This document shows, in pieces, positions 14,473 to 21,664 of a stretch of 28,034 nt of DNA. Origin of the DNA: a virus. The notes under the pieces were generated by a model. The model had not been told where the DNA came from, searched no databases, and saw only the letters and a list, made by a program, of their open reading frames with translations. Positions within the stretch are counted from its first letter, which is position 1; each line of letters opens with the position of its first letter. The translations under genes and the position numbers were made by a program. The stretch spans positions 1 through 28,034 of IMG/VR virus record IMGVR_UViG_3300031857_001066; one strand, written 5' to 3'.

Positions 14473-15396
14473 TTAGTTAGCTTGAACGATTGCTACGATA
14501 CCTTTTTGGTCAGTACGTAACTTCGCTGCTCCATGCATTACTAATGCAGAGAAAATAGAACCATAATACTCAGGTTTATCTTCATCATAGAACACATCAG
14601 TAGTACCTAAAGCCTTACAAACAAATGATGGATGGAATGCTAAACAAGCCATGTTATCAGTTGTTGCCTCAGTTGTTGGAGTTCCATCAGCATCAACAGC
14701 TTTCAATGCTGGAGTACCTGAGTTATCATAAACAACAACTGATGGACGTAAGATAATATCAAAGCCGTGAATACGATTTACAACACCACTTGGTAATGCA
14801 GATGAACCGTAAGATTGTGCTTGGTAAATATCTTGGATTGCTAACAATTGACCGTTATAAATGTCAGATGGCATAACCAAAACACGACCGTTTGCTGGTA
14901 CGTTTTGAGCATCTAAAATTCCTTTTGCAGCAGCAATATCAGCTAAAGTGATAGCCAAACGAGTTGATGTTGCAGTAGGTGCTAATGCAGCAGATGATGC
15001 AGAACCAGTTGTTTTACGGTATGTTCCTGCTCCTGCTGGCGCCCATGCGTAAAGTGTTTGGTTACCGATTACATCTCCTAAAGTAGCAATGTGTTGTGAT
15101 AATACTGATTGACGTTTTGCATAGTTAATTTGCAATTCTTCAATGTTAGTTAATAAGATAGGGTCAGTAGTGTATTCTGCCATATCATAAGTTAAATCAG
15201 TGTCAGTACGTTGAGAAATAGCTGCTGGTAATACTGTTCTATTTTTCTTAACTGCTGGATTTGCTCCTGCTTGTGGTACGTGTACCGTTTTGTTGCTAAT
15301 CCACATTGAGTGGTCAGTAGCTCTATTTACAAATTCGTTATTAGCGAATAATGTTTCTTGGATGTCTGCAATCCAAACTTCTTTTTGTAATGCCAT
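14473..15396 (-). CDS. Major capsid protein, HK97-like fold
   Basis: The 307-aa protein is the expected coat: N-terminal helix (MALQKEVWIADIQETLFANN), an extended arm with HVPQAGANPAVKKNR, a middle section (ELQINYAKRQSVLSQHIATL, LADIAAAKGILDAQNVPANG, GRVLVMPSDIYNGQLL) and an A-domain with ending FSALVMHGAAKLR. The pattern VLVMPS and the order protease, decoration, capsid support an HK97-fold coat of the Bacteroidota Mu-like group. It has no large N-terminal delta domain, so scaffolding is probably supplied by the protease tail. A hairpin follows the gene. The call is strong from position and pattern. Confidence 0.85.
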   Translation of the reverse strand: MALQKEVWIADIQETLFANNEFVNRATDHSMWISNKTVHVPQAGANPAVKKNRTVLPAAISQRTDTDLTYDMAEYTTDPILLTNIEELQINYAKRQSVLSQHIATLGDVIGNQTLYAWAPAGAGTYRKTTGSASSAALAPTATSTRLAITLADIAAAKGILDAQNVPANGRVLVMPSDIYNGQLLAIQDIYQAQSYGSSALPSGVVNRIHGFDIILRPSVVVYDNSGTPALKAVDADGTPTTEATTDNMACLAFHPSFVCKALGTTDVFYDEDKPEYYGSIFSALVMHGAAKLRTDQKGIVAIVQAN

Positions 15397-15429
15397 TTTG
15401 TGTTTGTTATTTAATTATTATTATTTGGA

Positions 15430-15765
15430 TTAATCAATTTGAATTTTTGCTCCCATTGGCAAAAAGATAGTACCATCGTACCAAAATCCTTGTGTCCAAG
15501 TTTTACCAGCTACGCCAGTTACTACTGGTGCATCAATACCAGTACCGAATGTAAATGTTTCAGTTCCAGTTGTTTTTACTTTAACAAATAAAGTTGCTCC
15601 TGCTTTTAATTCAGAAGACAAAGTTAAATCTAATGTACCGTTACCAGTTAAGGTAGTTAAAGAAGATACATAAGTAACATCAGCATCAATTGTAAGTGCT
15701 GTTGTTCCAGTTGCTGCGATTGCAGCCACTTTTGCTGCACCGAATGGGTTGTTAATTGTTGCCAT
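15430..15765 (-). CDS. Capsid decoration-like protein, 111 aa
   Basis: This is a small beta-rich protein with low charge (AATGTTALTIDADVTYVS, SSLTTLTGNGTLDLT, AGATLFVKVKTTGTETFTFG, TQGFWYDGTIFLPMG). It lies between protease and capsid genes, the place of decoration or head fibre proteins (gpD-like) in many phages. The sequence ends YDGTIFLPMGAKIQID, like many short phage surface proteins that display a beta-prism or trimer. It probably stabilises the capsid or decorates its surface. Function is inferred from position and composition. Confidence 0.6.
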   Translation of the reverse strand: MATINNPFGAAKVAAIAATGTTALTIDADVTYVSSLTTLTGNGTLDLTLSSELKAGATLFVKVKTTGTETFTFGTGIDAPVVTGVAGKTWTQGFWYDGTIFLPMGAKIQID

Positions 15766-15768
15766 GTT

Positions 15769-16878
15769 TTATTTTTGTTTTTTATAAAATTCGTTATACA
15801 TATTTTCGTAAGTTTCAGGAGATGAATTACGGATTACTTCTAATCCTTTTGCATCTTTCTTTTCCCAATCTCTAATAGTCCAAGAAGAACGGTCTTCTGA
15901 ACCTTTCTTTGTTACTACGTTTTTAAAGTCAAATACCTTTACTGGCTCTTTAACAGATTGTTTTGATAGCATATTTTTAACTGCTTCAAAATTCACTTTT
16001 GCCAATTCAATTGTAGCTGCTTTGTCTTCTTCTTTTACATTAAAAGAGTTTACCATTTCTTCGATAGATGCAAGTTTATGTGCTTCTTTCTCAGCTTCGA
16101 TAGTTGTTAGTTCAGCTTCTTTTGCTGCTAACTCAGATTTAATTCTCTCGTTTTCAGCTTGCATTTCTTCAAGTGAATTTTTCAACTCACTAATTTTAGA
16201 TACTACAATTTCTTCGCTTGAATTTTCATCTAATCCTAATTTGTTTGTGATTAAATTCATTTGTTTTTTCGGGTTTATTAATTTATTATAAATTAAAGCC
16301 ATGTTGTATAGGCTTTCACTGGTATTCATTTTGATTTTTTTGCCACTTGATACAATAACATCTACCATTCCTTTTTCTTTAGCAGTCTTTGCATCTAACC
16401 ACGTTTCAACATCCATCATTTTAGAAATAGTATCTTCATCTTGTGAAGTTCTATTTTTTAAAACAGTTACTAATGTATCTTTCACTAAATTAAGAACAGC
16501 TTTGTCAGAACCTCCGCTTGGATTGTGTAGCATTAATGTACCGTAATCCATCATATAAACCTTTTTACCACACATTGCAATAACTCCTGCAATTGAAGCT
16601 GCTAATCCATCTACATAAGTATCAACTGGAATAGCACTATTTAAAATTGAGGATATAATAGAATAACCATCCATTACATTGCCTCCGATTGAATTTATAC
16701 GAACATTAATTTTGCTACACTTATCTTGTAAGTATTGCATTTCGTATGCAAAATAACTGCCATCAATACCATAAGTGATATTCCCATTCTCATCAACAGA
16801 ACTACCTATTTGGTTGTATAATAAAATAGTCGCTTCTGAATTATCGTCTGCTATATTTTTTATGTACTTAAATTGCAT
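15769..16878 (-). CDS. Head maturation protease (ClpP/S14-like) with scaffold-like C-terminus
   Basis: Residues of about 15-185 form a ClpP-like serine protease: INSIGGNVMDG, then the nucleophile in GLAASIAGVIAMCG (S95), H118 in MLHNPSGG, and a likely acid D162 in WLDAKTAKEKGMVD. Residues of about 205-290 are a coiled coil (ISELKNSLEEMQAENERIKS and onward), which suits scaffolding, and the end is charged. It should shape the prohead and then cleave scaffold. An ATG at 16260 (M207) lies exactly at the border and could start a separate scaffold, as lambda Nu3 does within C; this is inference. The gene shares its upstream region with the divergent regulator promoter. Confidence 0.88.
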   Translation of the reverse strand: MQFKYIKNIADDNSEATILLYNQIGSSVDENGNITYGIDGSYFAYEMQYLQDKCSKINVRINSIGGNVMDGYSIISSILNSAIPVDTYVDGLAASIAGVIAMCGKKVYMMDYGTLMLHNPSGGSDKAVLNLVKDTLVTVLKNRTSQDEDTISKMMDVETWLDAKTAKEKGMVDVIVSSGKKIKMNTSESLYNMALIYNKLINPKKQMNLITNKLGLDENSSEEIVVSKISELKNSLEEMQAENERIKSELAAKEAELTTIEAEKEAHKLASIEEMVNSFNVKEEDKAATIELAKVNFEAVKNMLSKQSVKEPVKVFDFKNVVTKKGSEDRSSWTIRDWEKKDAKGLEVIRNSSPETYENMYNEFYKKQK

Positions 16879-16903
16879 AATACAATATTAATTATTATAT
16901 TTG
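16872..16903 (+). promoter_or_regulatory. Promoter of plus-strand cassette, TTG-N20-TATATTTG
   Basis: TATATTTG (16896-16903) is a perfect TAnnTTTG -7 box. ATTG at 16872-16875 gives a -33 box with a 20-base gap, close to the Bacteroidota consensus of TTTG and 19 bases. It overlaps the start of the protease gene on the other strand. Transcription should start near 16910, before the ATG at 16943. It is the only strong plus-strand promoter I found next to a matching gene. Confidence 0.75.
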
Positions 16904-16915
16904 CTCCAATTATTC

Positions 16916-16932
16916 AACTGTAACAGTTTTAA
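16916..16932 (+). promoter_or_regulatory. Candidate operator of the RHH regulator
   Basis: AACTG-TAA-CAGTT (16916-16928) is a perfect 5-base inverted repeat just after the predicted start of transcription, and is followed by TTAA. The word TGTAACAGTTTTAA (16919-16932) recurs exactly at 23785-23798, upstream of the head operon. Position and symmetry fit autoregulation by the ribbon-helix-helix protein encoded next. This is inference. Confidence 0.4.
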
Positions 16933-16942
16933 AACAAACAAC

Positions 16943-17194
16943 ATGAAATTTGTAACCGACTTTGTAGGACTAAGATTAAGGCTTAGCGAAAAACTTAAAT
17001 TAAACTACGTTAAAACAACAACGTACTTATCTTCAGAAACTAAAAACAGATTCCTAAACGATTGTATTTATCGTGGTGTTAGAGAATCCGACTTAGCAAG
17101 GGAAATAATTAAAGCACATTATAAAGTGTTAGAACAAAATAACATTAAGGCAGGAAAACCTTTTTGTGAAATAATTAAAGAACTGAAAAAATGA
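16943..17194 (+). CDS. Ribbon-helix-helix (Arc/MetJ-like) DNA-binding protein
   Basis: This 83-aa basic protein begins MKFVTDFVGLRLRLSEKLKL. The central part has the ribbon-helix-helix pattern: strand KTTTYLS, helix SETKNRFLNDCIYRG, turn VRES, and second helix DLAREIIKAHYKVLEQ (about residues 21-60). Such dimers bind operators by the strand. The frame is open upstream to a TTG at 16901, but that lies in the promoter, so I chose the ATG at 16943, which has an AAAACAAACAAC leader. Its stop overlaps the next start (ATGA). It lies on the plus strand in the middle of minus-strand structural genes. It likely regulates its own cassette and perhaps others. Confidence 0.78.
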   Translation: MKFVTDFVGLRLRLSEKLKLNYVKTTTYLSSETKNRFLNDCIYRGVRESDLAREIIKAHYKVLEQNNIKAGKPFCEIIKELKK

Positions 17195-17316
17195 AATACC
17201 TAATATCAGTTGATGGACGTTCTATTTACAGTACAATAACTAACAAAGTGGTAATTACATTCCCTAAAGGCAAAGAGTTATACGCTCGTGCTTTTTGTGA
17301 GTGGTTAAATAAATAA
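17191..17316 (+). CDS. Hypothetical 41-aa protein of the plus-strand cassette
   Basis: The ATG overlaps the stop of the RHH gene (ATGA), and the frame ends with TAA at 17316. The product begins MKYLISVDGRSIYSTITNKV and ends FCEWLNK. It looks like a small beta-rich domain with an amphipathic last helix, and no signal peptide. Translational coupling suggests a partner of the regulator. No family is recognised, and it is too short to assign a role. Confidence 0.6.
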   Translation: MKYLISVDGRSIYSTITNKVVITFPKGKELYARAFCEWLNK

Positions 17317-17320
17317 AACT

Positions 17321-17479
17321 ATGAAAAAACTATTATTAATTTTTGCAAGCACTATACTTATTGCTTGTGAAAAAGACGAACCAATACAACCTGAGCCAAA
17401 TATAAACCTTACAGATTGGGCAAATTATGGTAACACTACGTTTCAAGTAGATACAACTATAATATACACTAATCCATAA
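17321..17479 (+). CDS. Small lipoprotein, possible surface or exclusion protein, 52 aa
   Basis: MKKLLLIFASTILIAC is a classic lipoprotein signal with a perfect lipobox (LIAC, C16). The next residues, EKDE, match the K-(D/E)2 type of surface-export signal known in Flavobacteriia lipoproteins, so the mature protein of 37 residues may be displayed on the cell surface. It is proline- and asparagine-rich and acidic (PIQPEPNINLTDW). Small phage lipoproteins such as Llp of T5 block receptors or exclude other phages; lambda Bor is another lysogenic lipoprotein. The gene follows the 41-aa gene by 4 bases and is followed at once by the terminator. Lipidation is strongly predicted; the exclusion role is inference. 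Confidence 0.75.
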   Translation: MKKLLLIFASTILIACEKDEPIQPEPNINLTDWANYGNTTFQVDTTIIYTNP

Positions 17480-17481
17480 AT

Positions 17482-17515
17482 AAGCCCCTCGCAACCAATC
17501 AAGGTGGAGGGGCTT
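17482..17515. terminator. Bidirectional terminator between convergent units
   Basis: AAGCCCCTC (17482-17490) pairs with GAGGGGCTT (17507-17515) over nine base pairs, GC-rich, with a 16-base loop. It is 2 bases after the lipoprotein stop and 23 bases from the end of the fibre gene on the other strand (17539). In the minus direction it is followed by ATTTAT, in the plus direction by GTAAC, so it should work best for the minus strand but may stop both. Confidence 0.8.
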
Positions 17516-17538
17516 GTAACGAGCAGAAAACTAAAAAA

Positions 17539-18396
17539 CTACTCGCTAATTCTTTTTGCTGTAAAATATACAACATAAGCTAACACTTGTGCTGTATCTT
17601 GTATTGCTTTTAATTCGATATAATCAGTACTCCCATTCAATAGGACTATGTAAGTTCCCGATGCGTGTCTTGTGTCATCTGAGCCAACATAATCACTTAC
17701 ACCGCCAATAGTTCTAACAGTTGAACCATTCTTTTGTATTACTAATTGATTTGTAGTTGCACTAACAGCACTGCCAGCATTTAAAATATAATGTGCTGAT
17801 ATTTCATAATATCCCGATTTAGTTGGCAAAAATCTGCCAGTAGCACCATTTAACCACCCATTAGGGTCTAATTCATCTGTTGATAATGGCAGTGTTGTAG
17901 TTCCAGTTGCACTTGAACCTGAGTAAGCCCCTTGTGCAAATGTTCTATAAAAACTATCTTGTGCAAAATCTAAATCATCATAATCAAAATCAGCAGAACC
18001 ACTAACACCATCACTCAATACAATTGTTTGTATTCTATGTACATTTCGTGCTATACCATCCGTAAATGTAACTGGGTCTATTGATGTATCATAAGTTACT
18101 GTGATAGTTCCAATAACATCATTTACTGGAGTTCCACTATAACCCGAGCAATAGTACATTTGCCCATCGTAAAAAATCCATCCTTCAGGAATAACATAAG
18201 CAGGAGGCGTTCCAGTATTTCTTAATCCACTGATTGCATAGAAACCTAATCCGCTATAATTCCTATCGCCTATAATTGACTTACATACACTATCAAATAT
18301 GTTAGTATAACTGTTTTGTAAGAATTGTAACGACTTACCAGTAAAAGGTTGCTGTATGTTCGGGTCGCTAATAGCACTTGTTAAAATTGTATTCAT
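17539..18396 (-). CDS. Tail fibre with C1q/TNF-like C-terminal domain
   Basis: This 285-aa protein begins MNTILTSAISDPNIQQPFTG. Its N-terminal region (about 1-110) includes AYVIPEGWIFYDGQMYYCSG, a pattern of phage fibre or baseplate attachment parts. The last 100 residues (about 185-285) have the C1q/TNF jelly-roll pattern: GRFLPTKSGYYEISAHYIL, LVIQKNGSTVRTIGG, GTYIVLLNGSTDYIELKA and VVYFTAKRI. Such trimers bind receptors. The gene is the last of the head/neck operon before the terminator. The start is 5 bases after the preceding stop. It is a second appendage, separate from the one at 5321-6277, which suggests two receptor-binding systems. Confidence 0.7.
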   Translation of the reverse strand: MNTILTSAISDPNIQQPFTGKSLQFLQNSYTNIFDSVCKSIIGDRNYSGLGFYAISGLRNTGTPPAYVIPEGWIFYDGQMYYCSGYSGTPVNDVIGTITVTYDTSIDPVTFTDGIARNVHRIQTIVLSDGVSGSADFDYDDLDFAQDSFYRTFAQGAYSGSSATGTTTLPLSTDELDPNGWLNGATGRFLPTKSGYYEISAHYILNAGSAVSATTNQLVIQKNGSTVRTIGGVSDYVGSDDTRHASGTYIVLLNGSTDYIELKAIQDTAQVLAYVVYFTAKRISE

Positions 18397-18401
18397 AGTT
18401 A

Positions 18402-19070
18402 TTAATATGTTAAAACATTATATGTAATTCCGCTTAATACGTAGTTATCCGCAAAGCCTCTTATTATATTTTCTCTATTTGTATTGTTTGTATCTAAAGC
18501 GTTAAAAACTAATAATGGCACGTAAATAGTAAACGCATCACTTTCATAACTATATGAGTTGCCTAAATAAAAGTTTTGGAAGTTTGAGTTCCAAGCCATT
18601 GTACTTGATGTTTCTCCACTTTCGCCTAATAAAAATGCAGTGCCATAAATAGTGTTATTTGTTATGTATATTTGAGGGTCTGCACTTGGCACATCAAACC
18701 ATCTATTTAAAGCATACTCAAATAATACCTTTCTACTATCGTACTTTATACGCTCTCTTACTCCTATTCTATTATCTAAAATCTTAACCCAGTAATTTGT
18801 ATCTGTTGGTAAATTACCAGTACTCGCCTCAATACATTTATAAACAGCACGATTCGTGTAATACACCTCATCTCCTACTGAATATGCTGTACTATTATCG
18901 TATATTGTTGCTATACTCCCATTTGCATAATCTTCAAAAGCTAAATTCCTTAATCGTTGCAATGGTTTAGTTACAACAGTCCCCCACGCTAAATGTAGTG
19001 ATTGTCTTAATATAGGAGGGTATAATTTCTCCCATAATAAACTAAAATCTATAACATAAATATCGTACAT
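18402..19070 (-). CDS. Baseplate/tail-region protein with a CBM5/12-like module
   Basis: This 222-aa protein lies after the baseplate J-like gene, the place of Mu gp48. The N-terminal 50 residues (LLWEKLYPPILRQSLHLAWG and KPLQRLRNLAFEDYA) are followed by a module at about 57-97: STAYSVGDEVYYTNRAVYKC, then PTDTNYWVKI. It matches the CBM5/12 (chitin-binding type 3) pattern of YxxGDxVxYxxxxYxCxxxxxxxxPxxxxYW. The rest is of unknown fold. The same module occurs in the 279-aa adaptor. It may bind carbohydrate, or be a robust small structural module. Module seen; function inferred. Confidence 0.6.
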   Translation of the reverse strand: MYDIYVIDFSLLWEKLYPPILRQSLHLAWGTVVTKPLQRLRNLAFEDYANGSIATIYDNSTAYSVGDEVYYTNRAVYKCIEASTGNLPTDTNYWVKILDNRIGVRERIKYDSRKVLFEYALNRWFDVPSADPQIYITNNTIYGTAFLLGESGETSSTMAWNSNFQNFYLGNSYSYESDAFTIYVPLLVFNALDTNNTNRENIIRGFADNYVLSGITYNVLTY

Positions 19071-19915
19071 TAACTCTCAGGTGTAAATGTTAGTTTGTCA
19101 ACAAATGTATTACTTGCTGTATCTTCTTCTACAATATATCCTGCAAATGTTGGGTATTTATTGTATATCGTTGCGTTACTTTGTACTAAATAAGTCTTAT
19201 TAGCAAATACTGTTGCATCTGCACGAATAGCCATATCGTTAATAATAACGTCTGTTACTCCTGCTACGTTTTGTATTGCATCGTATAAAGATGAAACACG
19301 TACATTACCATCAAAAGGAATATTAGCTAAATATTCATTAATAGCATCTATAACTGTATCACTTATTACACTTGAATATTGCCCATTATAGAAAATCTCA
19401 GCATCTAAATATAGCTTATCCGAAGCCAAAGATATAGGACTATATTGTACTCCTGCAAAACTAATATCATCTAAATAACCACCAAATGCACTTAACTCTG
19501 TTGAACTCAAAGCACTTGGAGGGTCAGATTTAGCAACCTTAACACTTACTACCTTATTCGGCAAAGTCTTAACGCTACAACGTGTTATAATCTGTAAATC
19601 AGTATCTACTATTGTGTATGTTGGTACAAAATTAACCAGCGTAATAACTTGAGGGTCTGTTGCTGAATATTGAAACTCTAAAGCTTTTGATTGTACCCAT
19701 CCATCAGTACCAGCAACCGCATTGTTTGCTATTGTTTCTAATTCTACTTTAAATAAATCCCATAGCTTCTCATGCGCCCAAATAGAAGAAGCAATAATAT
19801 ACTTCCATAGTGTATAGATAGCAGTTTGGCTCGGACTATTTAAACCACTTAACGAAGATTGCAACGCTTGTTCTGCGTCCATCTCTGCTATTATTTCATT
19901 TATCGTTCTTGCCAT
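19070..19915 (-). CDS. Baseplate J-like wedge protein (Mu gp47/P2 J-related)
   Basis: The 281-aa protein has an N-terminal helical region (about 1-70, with ALQSSLSGLNSPSQTAIYTL and WKYIIASSIWAHEKLWDLFK) and a beta-rich middle part. A C-terminal section has YLANIPFDGNVRVSSLYDAI and NVAGVTDVIINDM, the typical J-like ending in which a helix-strand pair follows the P-F-x-G-x-V-x-x-S motif. J proteins form the wedge that connects the baseplate ring. It lies before the fibre genes and after the tail terminator-like gene, and shares one base with both neighbours. Confidence 0.8.
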   Translation of the reverse strand: MARTINEIIAEMDAEQALQSSLSGLNSPSQTAIYTLWKYIIASSIWAHEKLWDLFKVELETIANNAVAGTDGWVQSKALEFQYSATDPQVITLVNFVPTYTIVDTDLQIITRCSVKTLPNKVVSVKVAKSDPPSALSSTELSAFGGYLDDISFAGVQYSPISLASDKLYLDAEIFYNGQYSSVISDTVIDAINEYLANIPFDGNVRVSSLYDAIQNVAGVTDVIINDMAIRADATVFANKTYLVQSNATIYNKYPTFAGYIVEEDTASNTFVDKLTFTPES

Positions 19916-20394
19916 TATAAGTTAGCTAATGTTGTTAATGTTGGTGTAACTACTGGTGTTGCTATTACATCTTTATTCGGTCTAATATCGTCTGCAAAGT
20001 CCTTACCCGTTGTTTTATAATCAGTTTCATATACTTGTACGTTTGAATGATTATAATTAGGTCGCTCATCTACTCTTAATAATCTACTGAAATATTCGTT
20101 TCTAAATCTATTTACTACTTTGTATAAATCTTGTTTCAATCGTAAAATATCAACATCTTCATCTTTGTAGCTTTCAAATCCTAAATGTGTTGTTACAGTC
20201 ATATCAAACTGTTGAACACCTTGTGAAAGTTCTTTAAATCCGTTTGCTTGGAATTGTAACAAACAACAAGGGTACAAAAAAGCATTCTCTGTACTCTCAT
20301 TTTCAAACTGATTGTTAAAAAGCCTTACCGTTTTTATTTCTGGTAATTCTCTTTCAATCTCTTGTTTTAATGCTATGTATAATTCCTTTTCCAC
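19915..20394 (-). CDS. Neck/tail protein, possible tail terminator, 159 aa
   Basis: This protein starts MEKELYIALKQEIERELPEI with a helix, has strands (IKTVRLFNNQFENEST, YPCCLLQFQANG, QQFDMTVTTHLGFES), helices (DVDILRLKQDLYKVVNRF) and a strand with VQVYETDYKTTG, and ends in a threonine-rich tail. Size, alpha/beta order and place after the gpG-like protein fit a tail terminator or neck protein (Mu gp37-like), which stops tube growth and joins tail to head. I cannot confirm the family. One-base overlaps with both neighbours show that it belongs to the operon. Confidence 0.55.
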   Translation of the reverse strand: MEKELYIALKQEIERELPEIKTVRLFNNQFENESTENAFLYPCCLLQFQANGFKELSQGVQQFDMTVTTHLGFESYKDEDVDILRLKQDLYKVVNRFRNEYFSRLLRVDERPNYNHSNVQVYETDYKTTGKDFADDIRPNKDVIATPVVTPTLTTLANL

Positions 20395-20855
20395 TACTTA
20401 AATACGTTTACTATTCTACTATCTAATTTCGCTCTCAATTGTCTTATCAACTTATTTGAGTGTCCTATAAATTGACGTTTAGGCATTTTAAACCTATGTT
20501 TACCAAAAGCCTTCCCATAAAGCCCATCGTTATGAATTTGAGCATAAGGTAAATCACTACCTACAACTATACTTCTATAACTTTTACTAATTACTCTTAC
20601 ACTACGTCTTAAATCTCCAGTCTTTACTAATATCGCTCTACTGCCTAAACTTTTACGTCTTACTCTTGCAATGCCTCCACTAATCTCATTCTTTCTCGGT
20701 TGCCACCTTTGTATGCTATCATCTTCAAAGCCTTGATTTCTAAATGACTTAACAAAATGATTCTTTGCATCAGTACCCATAACCGTAATAAATGCAGTTA
20801 ATGTCTTTTGCAATTTCACTTGCGCCATTTGTATTTTTCGTGCCTCGTTTGCCAT
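20394..20855 (-). CDS. Virion morphogenesis protein (Mu gpG-like)
   Basis: The 153-aa, strongly basic protein follows the Mu F-like gene as in Mu. It shows the Mu G/phage_tail_S pattern: KNHFVKSFRNQGFEDDSIQR, then WQPRK, ILVKTGDLRRSVRVIS, SIVVGSDLPYAQIHNDG and PKRQFIGHSNKL. The GDLRRS and YAQIHNDG motifs are typical for this family, which joins head and tail or completes the tail. Length is near the usual 150. Overlaps of one base with both neighbours support coupled synthesis. Confidence 0.85.
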   Translation of the reverse strand: MANEARKIQMAQVKLQKTLTAFITVMGTDAKNHFVKSFRNQGFEDDSIQRWQPRKNEISGGIARVRRKSLGSRAILVKTGDLRRSVRVISKSYRSIVVGSDLPYAQIHNDGLYGKAFGKHRFKMPKRQFIGHSNKLIRQLRAKLDSRIVNVFK

Positions 20856-21664
20856 TACTTCGGTAAAGGTAATTCAAAATTCGTTTTTGCAAATTCTTTA
20901 TCTTGTTTAGCTACTTCAAAGTATGGATGCTCCTTTGTAAATATCTGTTTACTTTTACCGCTATTAAACCTAAATAATGGATGAACAGCATCGTCTATAA
21001 CCTTTTTTTTACCTCTTAAATCGGTATTAACCGCATCATAAGTCTGTAAAACAACGCAACGGCAGTTCCATGAATTTGGAGGATAATTCGTATTCCAAAA
21101 CTTATCATCTACTGGACGTATAATGTTATCCAATGCAGCGTGTTCAGGTCTTACTCTACCATCTCCAACCGTTTCATATTGCAATTGTGGATAAATACTT
21201 TTTTCTCTTTCAACTTCCATCCATAAACGTGCTGACCTTGCTTGTGCTATTGCACTATTATACTCAGCAGTTAGGTAGTTCTTATTGTAGGTGTCAAATA
21301 CCTTGCTTGCATCTTTTTGAAACTCGCTAAATGGCTTAAAACCATTTCCACTACTAATCAAAGAACTTATTTCTTTCGTTTGTTGGTAATTCTTCGCAGC
21401 TGAAAATATATACGTACTCTCACGTAGGTTAAATAACATATCATAGTCAGGCGTTCCCCACTGCGTTCTAATAAGTTCTTGACCAAATCCACTATAAACA
21501 CCATCAGTTAATTTACGTGCTACTTTATAATAATAATTAATGTCTAAACTGGTACTTGTTACAATACCATCATAAACATCTTTTAAAAACTTATTTCTTT
21601 CTTCTTCACTAAAAATATCTAATAAGTTTTCACTGCTATTTGTTACTCCGCAGATTTTACACAT
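20855..21664 (-). CDS. Minor head protein (Mu gpF-like)
   Basis: This 269-aa protein follows the portal as in Mu. The diagnostic part is at about residues 163-205: YETVGDGRVRPEHAALDN, RPVDDKFW, then YPPNSWNCRC with C201 and C203. It matches the phage Mu F/SPP1 gp7 head morphogenesis domain, a protein inside the head near the portal that may be injected with DNA. An N-terminal pair MCKIC adds two further cysteines that might bind metal. Length is shorter than Mu F, which is over 400 aa, so this is a compact form. It overlaps portal and gpG-like genes by one base each. Confidence 0.88.
   Translation of the reverse strand: MCKICGVTNSSENLLDIFSEEERNKFLKDVYDGIVTSTSLDINYYYKVARKLTDGVYSGFGQELIRTQWGTPDYDMLFNLRESTYIFSAAKNYQQTKEISSLISSGNGFKPFSEFQKDASKVFDTYNKNYLTAEYNSAIAQARSARLWMEVEREKSIYPQLQYETVGDGRVRPEHAALDNIIRPVDDKFWNTNYPPNSWNCRCVVLQTYDAVNTDLRGKKKVIDDAVHPLFRFNSGKSKQIFTKEHPYFEVAKQDKEFAKTNFELPLPK

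Noticed and set aside
16022-16546. Plus-strand serine/phenylalanine-rich frames in the protease gene
   Set aside because: These are mirror frames of the coiled coil and protease domain; no start signals.
16901-16942. TTG at 16901 as start of the RHH gene
   Set aside because: It overlaps the TATATTTG box, upstream of the expected transcript start; the ATG at 16943 is better.
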